A DNA stretch of 64,000 nt from Actinostola sp. cb2023 (taxonomy: Eukaryota; Cnidaria; Anthozoa; Actiniaria; Actinostolidae), in the NCBI GenBank assembly GCA_033675265.1, contig JAUJYZ010001051.1, positions 51,881 to 115,880 of the forward strand, read 5' to 3'. Positions within the stretch are counted from its first letter, which is position 1. Each line of letters begins with the position of its first letter. Below the pieces are notes generated by a model. The model saw nothing but the letters and a program-made list of their open reading frames with translations, ran no database searches and was not told the origin of the DNA. Position numbers and translations under genes: made by a program. Below, in pieces: positions 26,946 through 40,400 of this stretch.

Positions 26946-29432
26946 CTACTCATCAAGCTCAAATATTAAATTATTCGATAGACTGTTTTCCGAAGAAGGC
27001 CTATCAACTAGCGTCCACTCCTCGTCCACGCTACTTTCACTGTCTTTACGCTGCACTCGACTCTCATCGGTATTATTAGTCTCCTGAGGGTTCTCTTCGT
27101 GGATTGTCGCTTCTTTATCAACCCAGCTTGCAGTCTTATCTTCGCCGTTCTCTCGACTATACTGCAACTTCTGGATTTTCAACCGTTGCTCCATTTTCCA
27201 TCTCTGTTTATCCTTCTTGTTACTGAAGACGCGTACACTTGGGTTCAGATTAAAACGTACATTACGCTTCCCGGGTGATCCCCACGACCCGTTGCTAGGG
27301 GACATGTTGCTAAGTTCATAGATGTCATCATCGTCGGTTGAAGTGCTGGAACTCGTTCTACGAATACACGACTTTCTTGTCGGTATTGCAGTACTGTCGG
27401 ATGATACCGAGTCCATACTATCCGATCGGCTCTTTCGTCGTTCGCTTGAATCCGACCGATCGGAAGACACGGAGTCTGTACTGTCCGATCGATTTTTCCG
27501 CCTCTCATCGACGTTAGTTTTATGACCATGTTCCTGAACCAACTTCGGGTCCGTCGCCACAGCTATGCGCTCAGACAATCCATAAGAATACTGCTCGCGC
27601 CTTTCGTGCCTGTACATGTCGTATTCTATCCCTTCGTCTGGACTTGAGAGATTCTGTAATTTCAATTCTTGCATCTTGTTTGATAAGATTCCTTCCTTCA
27701 GTTCCAGATTCTCGAGTACAGCTGAATCCATGGTGCTCTGAGTAGCTTCTTTACTGCCTTTGTTTCCCGGGTTTCGATGTTGTGTCGCACACACGTGGCC
27801 GGTGTCTTGGTTTTCTTTCACAGCGTCAGCCAGTTTGTTTTGAAGTTCGATGGTCAGGTGATCGTCGGCAACTGAAAGAACTTTTAAGTCAGCTGTGTAC
27901 CTGCGTTGTTCAGCCTGCAAAGAACAAGAATTCAAACTTTAACTCTCAGTATCGCACTATAATCAGGTTAACTATCAGTATTGGCTCAATTAAACACTGT
28001 AATACAAGGGGATCTAGTGCTTACGAAGTGATCTCTAAGGCTGTAAAGCCGAATCTACATGAGCAAATTTTTCTTGTCAAGGAAGACTTGCTCGTGTAGA
28101 CGACAAAAACATCGCCAATTTTTCCTTGTCAAGGAAAACTTGCTCGTGTAGATGACAAAAAAATCAAATTTTCCTTGTCAAGGAAAATTGTTCGTGTAGA
28201 TGCCGGTACCAGTCACGCCCCTCGACTACCAGACAGACTACACAACGACAATAAACTGGTTTTCGATCCACAGAGGCAAAGAACAACGTACGATAAACAG
28301 GTGTTTTTTTGTACTCTTTTCTTTTTTTCACTCGTTTTCAATGAAATTCACAACTTGACAAATTTGCCATTCACTTTTAAAATACAAAACATCAATGTTT
28401 AAACACAATAACCCTGCCTTGTTGAAGGTTAGGGGTGTCGAATGGTCCCCGCAAAAAGTCAGAATCTCGCAAAATTTCGGTCAAATTTCGGGGGTCTCGA
28501 AGTCTCGGTTTTTCGAAAAAAGCGTCTCAAAAAAGAGTCTCAAACTTGGAAAACAAAGGAAAAAAGCGTCTCGGGCTCGCAAAAATATGCCTTGTCTCGG
28601 AGTCTCGCCTTGACCACTCGATACCCCTAAGGCTAGCAGATCCACATGAGTTGAATGGGGCAGTACAGACGGACTAACCAGTTCAGACACAAGTTCAAAA
28701 ATCAAATTCCACAACAGCCACGGCAGACTCGTAAATATATATACTCTGGCTGGACACACATCTTACGATTACAATATATACACGTTGGAAAACAAAACAT
28801 CAATGAACGTCCGTACCAGTCCCTTTTTCAAATACACTTGCCATTTTCACAAGTTTGAACAATATAATTACATACAGTATATATCTCAAACTGGTTTTCT
28901 GTCCTTTGCAGTCAGGTTTGACTAGGTTCTAATTATTTACGTAGGAAGATGGAGAAAGTTGCTTCAATGTTTTGGCGCGAAGTAATAATGCACTGGTCCA
29001 GTGATGGGAAAAACTAAGTAGCACTCAGTTGATGTAATATGTTCATAGAATCTATTGTATTCTATTGTCGTTCGATCTATTGTTTTATGTGTTATTCATT
29101 ATATTTTTTTGAATATGATCACATCAACTGCATCCCTTCCAGTGATATATTCCTGTCATTTTCTGAACTCCCAGACATTCCCAGAATTCAATGCAATCAG
29201 GATACTCACCCATGGGTCTTGGTCTGCTATTTCTTGCATCATTAATTCAACGTTATTATCGGTAATGAAATACTTTTCCTGTAAATAAAACATTAAATCA
29301 AAATCATTATTATTATTATTATTATTAATCAAAATCATTATTATTATTATTATTATTATTATTAATCAAAATCATTATTATTATTATTAATCAAAATCAT
29401 TATTATTATTATTATTATTAATCAAAATCATT

Positions 29433-29467
<35 letters not shown>

Positions 29468-32400
29468 TAATCAAAATCATTATTATTATTATACTGATAA
29501 ATGTCGGGTCAATAATACTTATAGGTAATATTGACCACTCAATAACGATGGTAAGATTACCCATAAACATGTCACACGTACCTCTAGCTCCTCCTCGCCT
29601 GGACCAGCCTGAAACCCATCCCACAATCCTTTGCAAGCATCATCTTTAATCAAGGTCAGCACCAGGTTTTCTTCACTGACGTCAATATGACAGTTGTCTG
29701 CGGCCAGGTACTGTCCATAAGCAAAGGAGATGTAGAGGGCGTAGTCTGGTTCTGGGAGATGGTGAGGTTTTGCATTCTCAGAGGGAAAGTTGATGTAACA
29801 CTGAAATATAGGAGTGTATTGATTAGTAAGAGACAATTAGGTAGCCTGTGAACAAGGCTCTCCTTCCCCTACCCTTGGAAAGCCTGTTGACTACACGTAG
29901 GGAACAGAGAGGGGCATCTCCAGTCTGGGCCTTGGGGTACTTTCACAGAACTAAAGTTATTTTTAGAAAGTGCGGACGTCTGGGGAAACAGTTCTGGTTC
30001 CAGGACTAATTTGATTGGCATTGATTTACCATTCTTATTCACCATGGATAAGTAACATTTGGCTTGCTTTCTGAAGGTGTTATCATCAACAAAGAGTGTT
30101 TGTAATATAATAATAATAATTGTACTTCTACGCAGGTCAACTCACAGGTGCAAAATGAAGTGAAATTAAGATATCCCAAGGCTCAGACTAGAAATGTCCC
30201 TCCCTGTCACCTTGTTTGTCATGAAACAAGAAAAGGAAACAGGCCAGATCTTAGATTTGAACACCTCTTGATAACAACTATCCTAGGAAACCCAGCGGTG
30301 CCTCAGCAGGGCAGAGGAATAGGGGTATGGGATATAAGGGGGCACACACAAAAACACACCATCCCCTTTTCTCCTGCCTCCCTCTCCTTTGGCCCCACTG
30401 TGTAGCCAGTCCCCTTTGTTCCCGAGGTTGTATTCAAACTCACCTTATTGTCATTGAATCCAAGGGAGACGTTCTCCATAACAACACCAGCAACATGGAC
30501 AACAAATGTTACAGTGTCAGTATCTTGGTGGTAAGAATATGGGGGTAACTTGAAGAAGAATGGTGATGACATATCTGTGGGAAAGAACCATGATTGCTTA
30601 TTGATATACATGTAGCTGGGAAAGGGGTGGGTAGGGAGATCAGGGGATAGCTTTGAGTGGGGGGGGTGGGGGGTTACTCTCAAGGGAGATCAGGGGATAG
30701 CTTTGAGTGGGTGGGTGGGGGGTTACTCTCGAGGGAGATCAGGGGATAGCTTTGAGTGGGTGGATGGGGGGATTACTCTCAAGGGAGACCAGGGGGTAGC
30801 CTTGGGGGGGGGGGGGGGGGGGGGGGGGGAGGTGGGGGGGAGTAGGGTTACTCTCAAGGGAGATCAGGGGATAGCTTTGAGTGGGTGGGTGGGTGGGGGG
30901 AGGGGTTACTCTCAAGGGAGACCAGAGGGGGGGGGGGGGGGGAAGCCTTGGGGAAAAGGGAGGGGGAGAGCAGGGTTACTCTCAAGGGAGATCAGGGGGT
31001 ATCCTTGGGGGAAGGGGGGGGGGGGGGGGGGAGCAGGGTTACTCTCAAGGGAGACCAGGGTGTAGCCTTGGGGGGAGGGGGGAGCAGAGTTACTCTCAAG
31101 GGAGATCAGGGGATAGCTTTGGGGGGGGGGGGGGGGGGGGGGGGGGTGGGGGGGAAGGGGTTTGTTAATATTCAATATTGATAACATATTTGTTTAGAAA
31201 TTACACCTACACCTACATGTACTGTGTCTAATCAAGAACAAGAAATTGCATGGAATTTTATCTCCACTTTGGATGTATACTTGAGCCTACATTTGTGGAT
31301 ACTACTTTAATTTCACAGTGAATTTATTCAGGCTGTGGGATGATCTACTACACAGACTGCCCGTGTAGTGTCTACAACTTCAACAATAATAAGATCAAAC
31401 CTGTTAGGTCAGAAGGGATGTCAAAATGAATATCCTGAGAATCCATATGTGAGTTAAAGATGTCTGTCTGATCTGTGCCCCCATCAGAGGGACCTACGAT
31501 GTCATCCATTATAATGAAACCCTCATCACTGGTTGCCCAATCAAATTGTTCCTTATTTGCCACATTGTTCGTAACAGTTGAATTTTCATCTGTAACTTCA
31601 TCTGATTGCAAATCACTGACTAGTCCATTCTCCATATTGGTTGATTTTATTTCTGAAGTTTCTTTAGAAGAAAGATTTTCACTGATATCTTCCACATCTT
31701 TACTGTTAAATGTAGTTAATTCCTCAGGTAGATTTGAGTCTCTTTTTGAATGACTTTCACTGAAACTGTTAGCATTGTAGTTCTCTTTGTGGCCTTCACT
31801 ATTAAATTCTGCCTGTTCTTGTATGTCATGGACCATTTCTTCTTCCTCGTCGTCTGTGGTTGGTATGTCAGTGTGCGGAAGGGGAGGAGTTACAGCCTTA
31901 ATGACTGGCAAGGTGATAACAAGTTCACGTTTGCTCTTATCAAACTTTGCATGACCATTTGCGTCATCAACGGGAAATGGTAAAGCCAGGTAGACAGTGT
32001 TAAGAAATACAACTATGATAGACACATGAAAATATGATGTTTTGTTCATTCATTTATCCCATCCATCTTGTTTGCACACCAGAGATGAGATGCCTAGACC
32101 CATGTTTAAAAATCAAAGCCCAAGACTCGATGCTCAAAAATATCTGAACCCGAGACTATACCCAGTTTGATTAACCAATCACTGTGCACGAAAAGCACTA
32201 TTCACTTGTGTGGTATATACTAATAGAGATTATTCATTGTCATAGCACACATCCCTAATAAACGGAATGTCTTCCTTAATATATTTGCAATGCTTCTTCT
32301 GTCACAATTATTGTCTCTATGGACTGTCCCTGTTAGCAGAGTCCTGTACATACACAAGCATAACTAAAACCATTACTCCCCATATTGTGGCTTCAGAACA

Positions 32401-34461
32401 GTTACAGTGTACTGTATATATTCAATGTTAAATTAAAGGATATGTCAAGATTGTACGGAGGGTCGTCATTGTGCAAGATGAGCTGCTTCTCAAATATATC
32501 AAGTTCCACAGTTCCTGTAGATTTCTAAAGAAGCACACAACATTATGACAATATTTACTTCATTATTGTAGGGGTCCATGCAAGAACAACATACATGATC
32601 TTTGATCAAAATCTAAATTCTCCTAGAGGAACTATGAATTCCACAGGAGAATTTTGATTTTGATCACAAGTCACTTAGGCTAAGAACAGACGTCGAATTA
32701 TTCATGTACCGTTCCTAATTGTTGCAATAAAGTACATGAAAAGAACGGCGTCTGGTTCGAATTGGAACGGTCTATTTAATTTGGAACGGCTCTAATAATA
32801 CGCCTATGGGTCGAGTCCGAGACAAACGGCGTGCTGTCCAAGGGCCGTTCCAAATGCATAAGTTATTATAATGTATTCAAATGTATCCGTGAGTTGTAAG
32901 TGCGGCTGCAGAACGGCATTTGATTCAGACGCCGTTCTTTTCATGTACTTTCACGCATGATTTATTATTAAAAAGCTCCAGATTATCGCATTCCAGCGTT
33001 TTTTTCGGAAAACACAGGCGCATATGCGTTCAGTTTGAATGTAAACATGACGACTTGTATATCGAAAATTAGAAATTGTCGGGAATTTAATGAAATTGTC
33101 CCCTTCAGAGGGTCAAGTTCAAAGGACGATAAAACATCCTAAAACACGCGTACGTCCAAACTCCCCAAAATCGCTGAAGATATTGAAGCTAGAAATCATA
33201 TTAAAAACACGCAACAAGTTCCATAATGTGTTATTTTGATTTAGCAAATTTCGATTTTCCTCTAAGTGACCTTCTGAGATACTGAAACTTGGGCTTCCTG
33301 TGTAATGGAGTGGCGTGAATATTTGGAACGACTAATTAAGAACGACGTCTGAATCAACAGGCGGACTTCTGTTGATTTGGGTCGATCTAAATATGAATTA
33401 GGAACGGTACATGAATAATTCGACGTCTGTTCTTAGCCTTACACTGTCTGTGCCTGTAACTCCCATCCTCGGGAACCCAGGGGTATATTCTGTCGCTCGT
33501 TACTCGCTCCCAGAGAAATACCCCTGGGAACGAAGTCTGTTGGAACTTGTTCCGGAAGTCAAATTCAAAATGGCGGCTGCCCTATTCAAACCAGAATATA
33601 CTTGATAACCAATCAGAAACAAGAGTAATTTTGACTTCCGGAACAAGTTCCAACAGACTTCGTTCCCAGGGGTATTTCTCTGGGAGCGAGTATCGAGCGA
33701 CAGAATATACCCCTGGGTTCCCGAGGATGCTGTAACTCCATACTGTAGGTTTCCCACTTATAGGAAAATGCCTCTATTGCCAACTTAATTTCGTCAACAT
33801 ACCAATTTTGGAAGTTCAACAGAAACAATAAGCTCTTTGGGTCTGGTGCTGGTACAAGAATCCCTGTGAGATAAAAACATCATCATCACCACTTATCATC
33901 ATCATGATACTCGTCTATGTACAACAAAATCATTAGGTTCTGCAGGTACCGGTCACAGTGTACGTAATTCAATAGAAACAACAAAAGACTCCCAAGTTAT
34001 TTAATAGAACGAACATAACAAAGAATACAATAGGTTTGTGGTACGTGCAGAAAGACATACAAAATCATTAACTCTACACAACTGAAGGGCTCCCTGCAAG
34101 AACAACTTACGTGATCTCTGATCAAAATCTAAATTTTCCTCGAGATTCTTTGAATTTCAAAGGAGAATTTGGGTTTTGATCACAAGTCACTTAGTACTCT
34201 GTTCTTGCAGGGAGACCTTCAACTGTTTCAATTAACGTTGTCGTCCCAAATATACAAAGTTACAAATTATATTTTTTCGTAACCATGGTAACAATGGTAA
34301 CCATGGTAACTTGTGATGACTCTAGTATAAACACTGCTGATGTGTGTTTGCAATGAAAACAAACAAACAATCAATACTCCCCATGATCCTTTTAGTCACG
34401 TAGGTGTAACCAACAACAAACATTGAAAGAACTGTATAATAGTTAAGGCGCTATATAAATG

Positions 34462-34493
<32 letters not shown>

Positions 34494-37400
34494 GAAATGA
34501 AGTGATACCTGGCATTTGTGAAATTCTGGAAGTCAATAACTCCACGGTGCACAATGTGATAGACTGGCTCATTCGTACGCTTGTTGCTTTTAGCTGAAGT
34601 TTTCTCATCACCATCATCAGAGTTCACAGATTTATTGTCATCCTTATTATTTGATGTATTCTTGTGTTTTGTCTTCTTCTTGGGCTTCATATTCTCCTGT
34701 TTTTCTGTGGTTGCTTTGTCGGTGTAAGGGTATGGAAAGGACATTCCACCTATAGTATTGTCAGCTAACTTTTCTGGTTTCTATATAATAGAGAAACATA
34801 TTTCAACATAAATGACAAGTGCAACTAATTAAAGCCAGTCTGTTGGCCAACTCATGAATTATACCACCTCCCCCCCCCCCCCCCCCCCCCAATCCCCCTG
34901 ATCCCTCCCCCCCCCCCCCCCCCCCCAACCCCTCCCGACCCCCTCCCACCAAAGTTGTGAGCCTGTGACATACTTTAGCGGCAATATAATCAAAGTTTAC
35001 AGCCGAGTGAGTGATCCCAAAATTGTCCTACATTACTACATAATCCAGGAGTTAAAATGAGCTGCTTTGAGCAAAAAGGAACCATTTGACATTTTAGTCA
35101 TTTTGGAAAGTGCGTCCTTGTTTCAGCCGTTTGAGCTCATTTTTCCACATTTGACATCTCTCTCTCTATCTATTTCTCTCTTGTGTTGTTGTTCACGAAG
35201 AGTCATGATACCCCCAGGAGATTAGCACTGTCTTTTGGTCTGCAAGCTATGGGGCATGGCATTTGACATTGTGGGGACATATGTGAGTATTTCAAATGTC
35301 CTAAAGTCTCTTTTCACTTGATGAGGCCAGAATACATGTAATAGAGCACAGTGCTGTAGACTGCCATCAAAATGTTCTTGAGTTTCTTATCGAATTCATG
35401 AATAATTAATGAGGAAATACAATAGAAATCACTACTGTGGAGGACATCTGTAAATCGGATACAGAATCGTCCTCATTTGCAAGGATTTTAAATTGAATTT
35501 TCTCAGCCAAACTGCTTCCTATCATCAGAATTATAGTAAAATATCCAGTTATACATCGGTGGATTCGATAAGTAATATACAATATTCACGTCCAATCTGT
35601 ATGGGATTTGTATATATTACATAGAAGAAGAGCATATGTATCAGATAGATAGATACTCTTTAAAGAGGGTGAAATCAATTCAGTAGATAATAGATACTGT
35701 ATTTAAGATATGTGTGGCTATGACAAATCATTTTACCTCTTTGCTTTTGGTTCTGATTACAGTAGTTTGCTTCATGCCTTTGAATGTTAATTTTGGAAAC
35801 TTCAAATCTGAAAGAAGAAAATATCATTTAGCTGCAATGATTTTGAATTAATCACAGATGCCAAAAGAGTCCTCACAGTGTTTCAATAATAATTTAGAAA
35901 CTCTTGTGTTACTGGTACATGTACTTTATGTTTCGAGATCATTTGGAGTCCCAAATCTTCCATCACTGTCCCTAACAATAACATAAACCTTAGTACTGAT
36001 TTAGGAAGATTGAGCACAATGGGATTAAGGGCTTAGCTTTGTACCCTTGTACCAATGAGGGTTTATCATGTAATTTCAAAACTCGTAGGACAAAAAAATG
36101 ATGATCATAGCTGGAAAGAGCTCGTTAAAATTAGTAAAAATGTGAAGTTTGGAAAAGATCGCTTCACAAATTGCAAAGATATGAATTTTCAAAAATCTAA
36201 CCTTTGTTGGTAGGCAAGGTTTTCATATAAAAGTTTGATTTTTGAAAATTCATATCTTCGCAATTTGTGAAGCGATCTTTTCCAAACTTCACAATTTTAC
36301 TAATTTCAATGAGCTCTTTCCAGCTATGATAATTTTTTGTCCTATGAGTTTTGAAATTACATGATAAACCTTCATTAATACCATTAGTGAGATATGATAA
36401 TTTCCTAATATTAAACTGAGCTGTCAATGCTAGACATTTGAGCTTGTTATTTCTAACGACTAAGCAAACAGTTGGATGACAGTTTTATTCAACCACTGAA
36501 AATTGAATTCATCAGAAATCAAGACTTCCTAAATATTCAAACACTGTGAGCAGTCTGAATAAATGACTTCATTAAATCAATAACATACTTTTATTGTTCA
36601 GTTTTACATTCAATTGTTTTTCTATTCCATCCAACGCAGTGTTAATCATTGTTTCCTTGAAAAGTGGGTCCTAAATAATGACAAAATGAATAATAATAAA
36701 CATAGTGTACAATCACGTTGATGTACATAAAGTACACTTGTGAACTCTTATCGAGTAGTTGGTTGAGTATGCTGTGTATACTGAGGTCGTGGGTTCATTC
36801 CCTGGCCCTGGACAAACGCTCAGGGTCTTAAAATAATTTAGAAGTTGTTGCCTTTGTTTCCATCACTGAATGGTTGGACCTTCACATGGCTTGGATGAGC
36901 ACATAAAATGGCGATCCTGTCTCTCTTCACACTACACTACACTACACTACACTACACTACACTACACTACACTACACCGCACTACATACACTACACTACA
37001 TACACTACACTACACTACACCACACTACACTACACCACACTACACTACACTACACTACACTACACCACACTACACTACACCACACTACACTTCACTACAC
37101 TACATACACTACACTACACCATACTGCACTACATACACTACACTACATACACTACACTATACACTACACTACATACACTACACTTCACTTCACTACACTA
37201 CACTATGTACACTACACTACGTACGCTGCACTGCACTGCACTGCACTGCACTGCACTACACTACACCTGAATTGGGAGGATGCAAAAGAGCCACTGAGGA
37301 TGATCACTGAGGATGACCTCTGGCAGTGACCACCCTCAGTGTTTGCTCTCTACTGTGCACTGCATTGAACAAGACAGTAAAACGAGTACCCCATGTAGGT

Positions 37401-40400
37401 TGGAAGAAGAATGACTGCACATGCACTGTGTGCACAGACCACATTGTCCATGTATAGTATTGTCAAGAGCAATCAATGCTTGATTGTATCTGTCTTGGCT
37501 ACTACTGTGGAAAACCCTAATCTATAGTTTCATTATTGATATACATGTACAAACCTACCTGCTGGCCTTTCTGATAAGTCCCAGGGTTGAATATCACATC
37601 AAACACTATGCACTTATTGCCAGCTGGAATAATAATAACAGAATAATAATAATAGAATATGTAGAATACTATACTATATACTAAAAACTATATATATATA
37701 CTTAATAATATTATTACTCATTCCCCCCCCCCCCAAAAAAAAAGAACTGTGATATTCAGAAAATGGAATGATCTGATAAAATTCCCCAAAGAATACCTTA
37801 TTTGTACTTAATTTCGCGATTTTGGTAAGACAGCATTTCGCAAGGTATTTTTGCATTTTTGATAAGAGATAATGAAAACGAGCATTAAATTTCGTGAAAG
37901 CGGTGTCATAGACCGTGAACAGTCCCCCTTTTCCCTCCAGACTCAGTCGAACGAGAGAAAAACAATCCCGGATGCGCGAGGATTGGGGAGAGTTCAGAGG
38001 CAAAGAAGGGATAGGAAAAGAAGGGACTGTGGACCAACCACCCCAACATGAATTACGAGTTGCCGACACAACGCAAAATTCTCATTGGCCAAAATCTTGC
38101 ATCACTCAACAACGTGTAAATCAAACGAGATATTCGGACAGATAGATACCAGGCATCTCTAGATCAGATTGCAAAAAAATGAGCAGAGACTTGCCGTAAA
38201 CAGTTTACTTCAAGGAAACGATTATAGGAATTCTGGCATCCTACAGGTTTTGGGAAGAGTTTACTAGTAATCTATATGCTGTAAACAGTTTCCTGATCAA
38301 TTAAGAAACCTTTGAGAAGCATCAAATTATTATCATCGAAGTTCATTTTCTCTGCAGATTTAGGCCAACAACCTTTTAATACAGGATCTCCTTAAAACCA
38401 AGGTAGACGTGATATTTTCGTCGGCCGAAACCTGTTTAGCTGGAGAGCTTGTTAAAGCGGGCAAAGTGAATCTCCCTTGGACGTATAAACTTATAAACTT
38501 TAAAGCAGTGCATTATAAGCTTACTTCTAATATTGTTGATCCTTCGCGGATCATGTTGTACCATTACGTTTGGAGTAATAAATAAAGCGGTCGACTTGGC
38601 CTATGCTTTTCCTGGTGTCGCGAATAGACCGGTGAATAGATTCTCCGTGGAAACCTGATTTCAGTTAAAATGTAGCCTGCATAGTTCTCAAAAGAACACT
38701 TTACAGACACGACAAAAATCACTCGCACATGAAGGCATAGGCTTTCGGCCTCTATTGTACTGTTTTTAGGAGTTTCCATGTGCAAAAGCCGTGGTAATTC
38801 TCCTGCCGCGACCAAGCGAGTCCAGTATGTGGTATTTGTTCGTGTGCATCATCTTTCGACAACTGATTTTTAATTGGATATCAGCTGAAGGCGTATCCGA
38901 CAATAACAAGTTGCTGACAGCTTTTGACATGTGTGAAAAAAAGGCGTAATTCGTGTTGGGGTGATTTGTCCACAGTCTTTTCCTCTCCCTTCTCCGCCTC
39001 TGAACTCTCCCCAATCCTCGCACGTCCAGGATTGTTTTTCTCTCGTTCGACTGAGTCTGGAGGGAAAAGGGGGACTGTTCACAGTCTAGCGGTGTCAACA
39101 ACATTTTATTTTCCCTCAAAAAACTTATTTCTATACAAACAGGCTAAAACTCTAGATTTCACATGCCAAACGTCGCCGCCTAACATTATAAACTTGTACC
39201 TAAAACAGACAAATAAGGTAGCTTATGTCACTCAACTGAGTAAAATATTATTCTTAGAATTCTATTTTATGATCACTAAAGTGGTCCATACAAAAACAGT
39301 TAAGTGACTTGTGACCAAAATCCAAATTCTCCTTTGGAATTCAAAGAGCCTAAAGGAGAATTTAGTTTTTGATCACAGATCACTTCCGTTGCTCTTGCAC
39401 CGAACCATCAATAATTGAGATTGTGATTGTGATTCCAAGGTTGTACTGTCATTCTGGGATTGTACCAGAAGAACACACCGTGGAAACACTCATCATATAC
39501 CAAACACTTACAATGATCAAGATCATCTCTAGGTTGAGAGAGACTAAAGGGTATACTCCACTGCTCGCCTCTTTTTCTACAAACAAACAAAAAACACAAT
39601 AAGAATGTCAAGTCACTTAATATGCATGAAGCTGAATAAATAAATAAATAAATAAATAAAAATAAATAAATAAATAAATAAAGACGAAAATACATATTTA
39701 TATTTAAAAAAATTCATCCTTTGGTTCTCCTCCATATATCTCTTCATTTCAGAGAAGTAACTTGCACACACTCCTTTACTAGTAGCTGTATTCACATCAA
39801 CGCGTGCCTGTATTGCTCTCTAGTAGAACGAAGTAGGTTGTATTCACGTCAACGTGTCAACGCTTCCCTGTCTTGCTCTCTAGTAGAACGAAGCAGCTTG
39901 TATTCATGTCAACACGTACATGTACTCGAATTCTAATTTTCTCTACACCCAACACTCATCTCACTAGTTCCCATTCACTGAGGGACGGAAACTCGAGTAC
40001 CTGGAGAACAACTCTTGAAGCAAGTACTGAGAGAACAAACTGCCAAACTCAACTCACATGAAGAGTCCCCAGTCCGGTAATTGAACCAGGCACCACAGCG
40101 TTGAGAGACAAGTGTGCTCACCACTAGACCACCCTTGCTTCCCCAATAAATAGAGCTGTGTAAATTTATTAGAGTCATTTTCGTACGAGTGGGAAACCTA
40201 CGGCACGGAGTTACGGTCACAGTACGGAATCGAAGACATTGTATTCAACCAATCACAGCGCGCAAAATCATCTCTCAACCAATCAGAATGCTTGGATACG
40301 GCATGATGATGGCGCGATACGGTCACGGTACGGCATTAACCATACCGTAGCTACTTCCCACTCATACGAAAACGACTCTATCACCTAAAGTATGTACATT

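Noticed and set aside
30703..31187. Glycine-rich and proline-rich ORFs
   Set aside because: Translation of a G-rich tandem repeat in a Kintoun intron.
31372..32049. ORF with an N-terminal Met and a hydrophobic start that looks like a secreted protein
   Set aside because: The hydrophobic start is U12 intron sequence read through; the true exon begins at 31989 after the AT-AC intron and belongs to Kintoun.
36870..37310. Thr/Tyr/His-rich ORFs
   Set aside because: Translation of a CACTA-type microsatellite.
38870..39307. ORFs across the right end of the 37909-39088 element, with near-identical peptides from both ends
   Set aside because: They are translations of the 150 bp inverted repeats, which is why the peptides repeat (NSPPFPSRLSRTREKQS-like).
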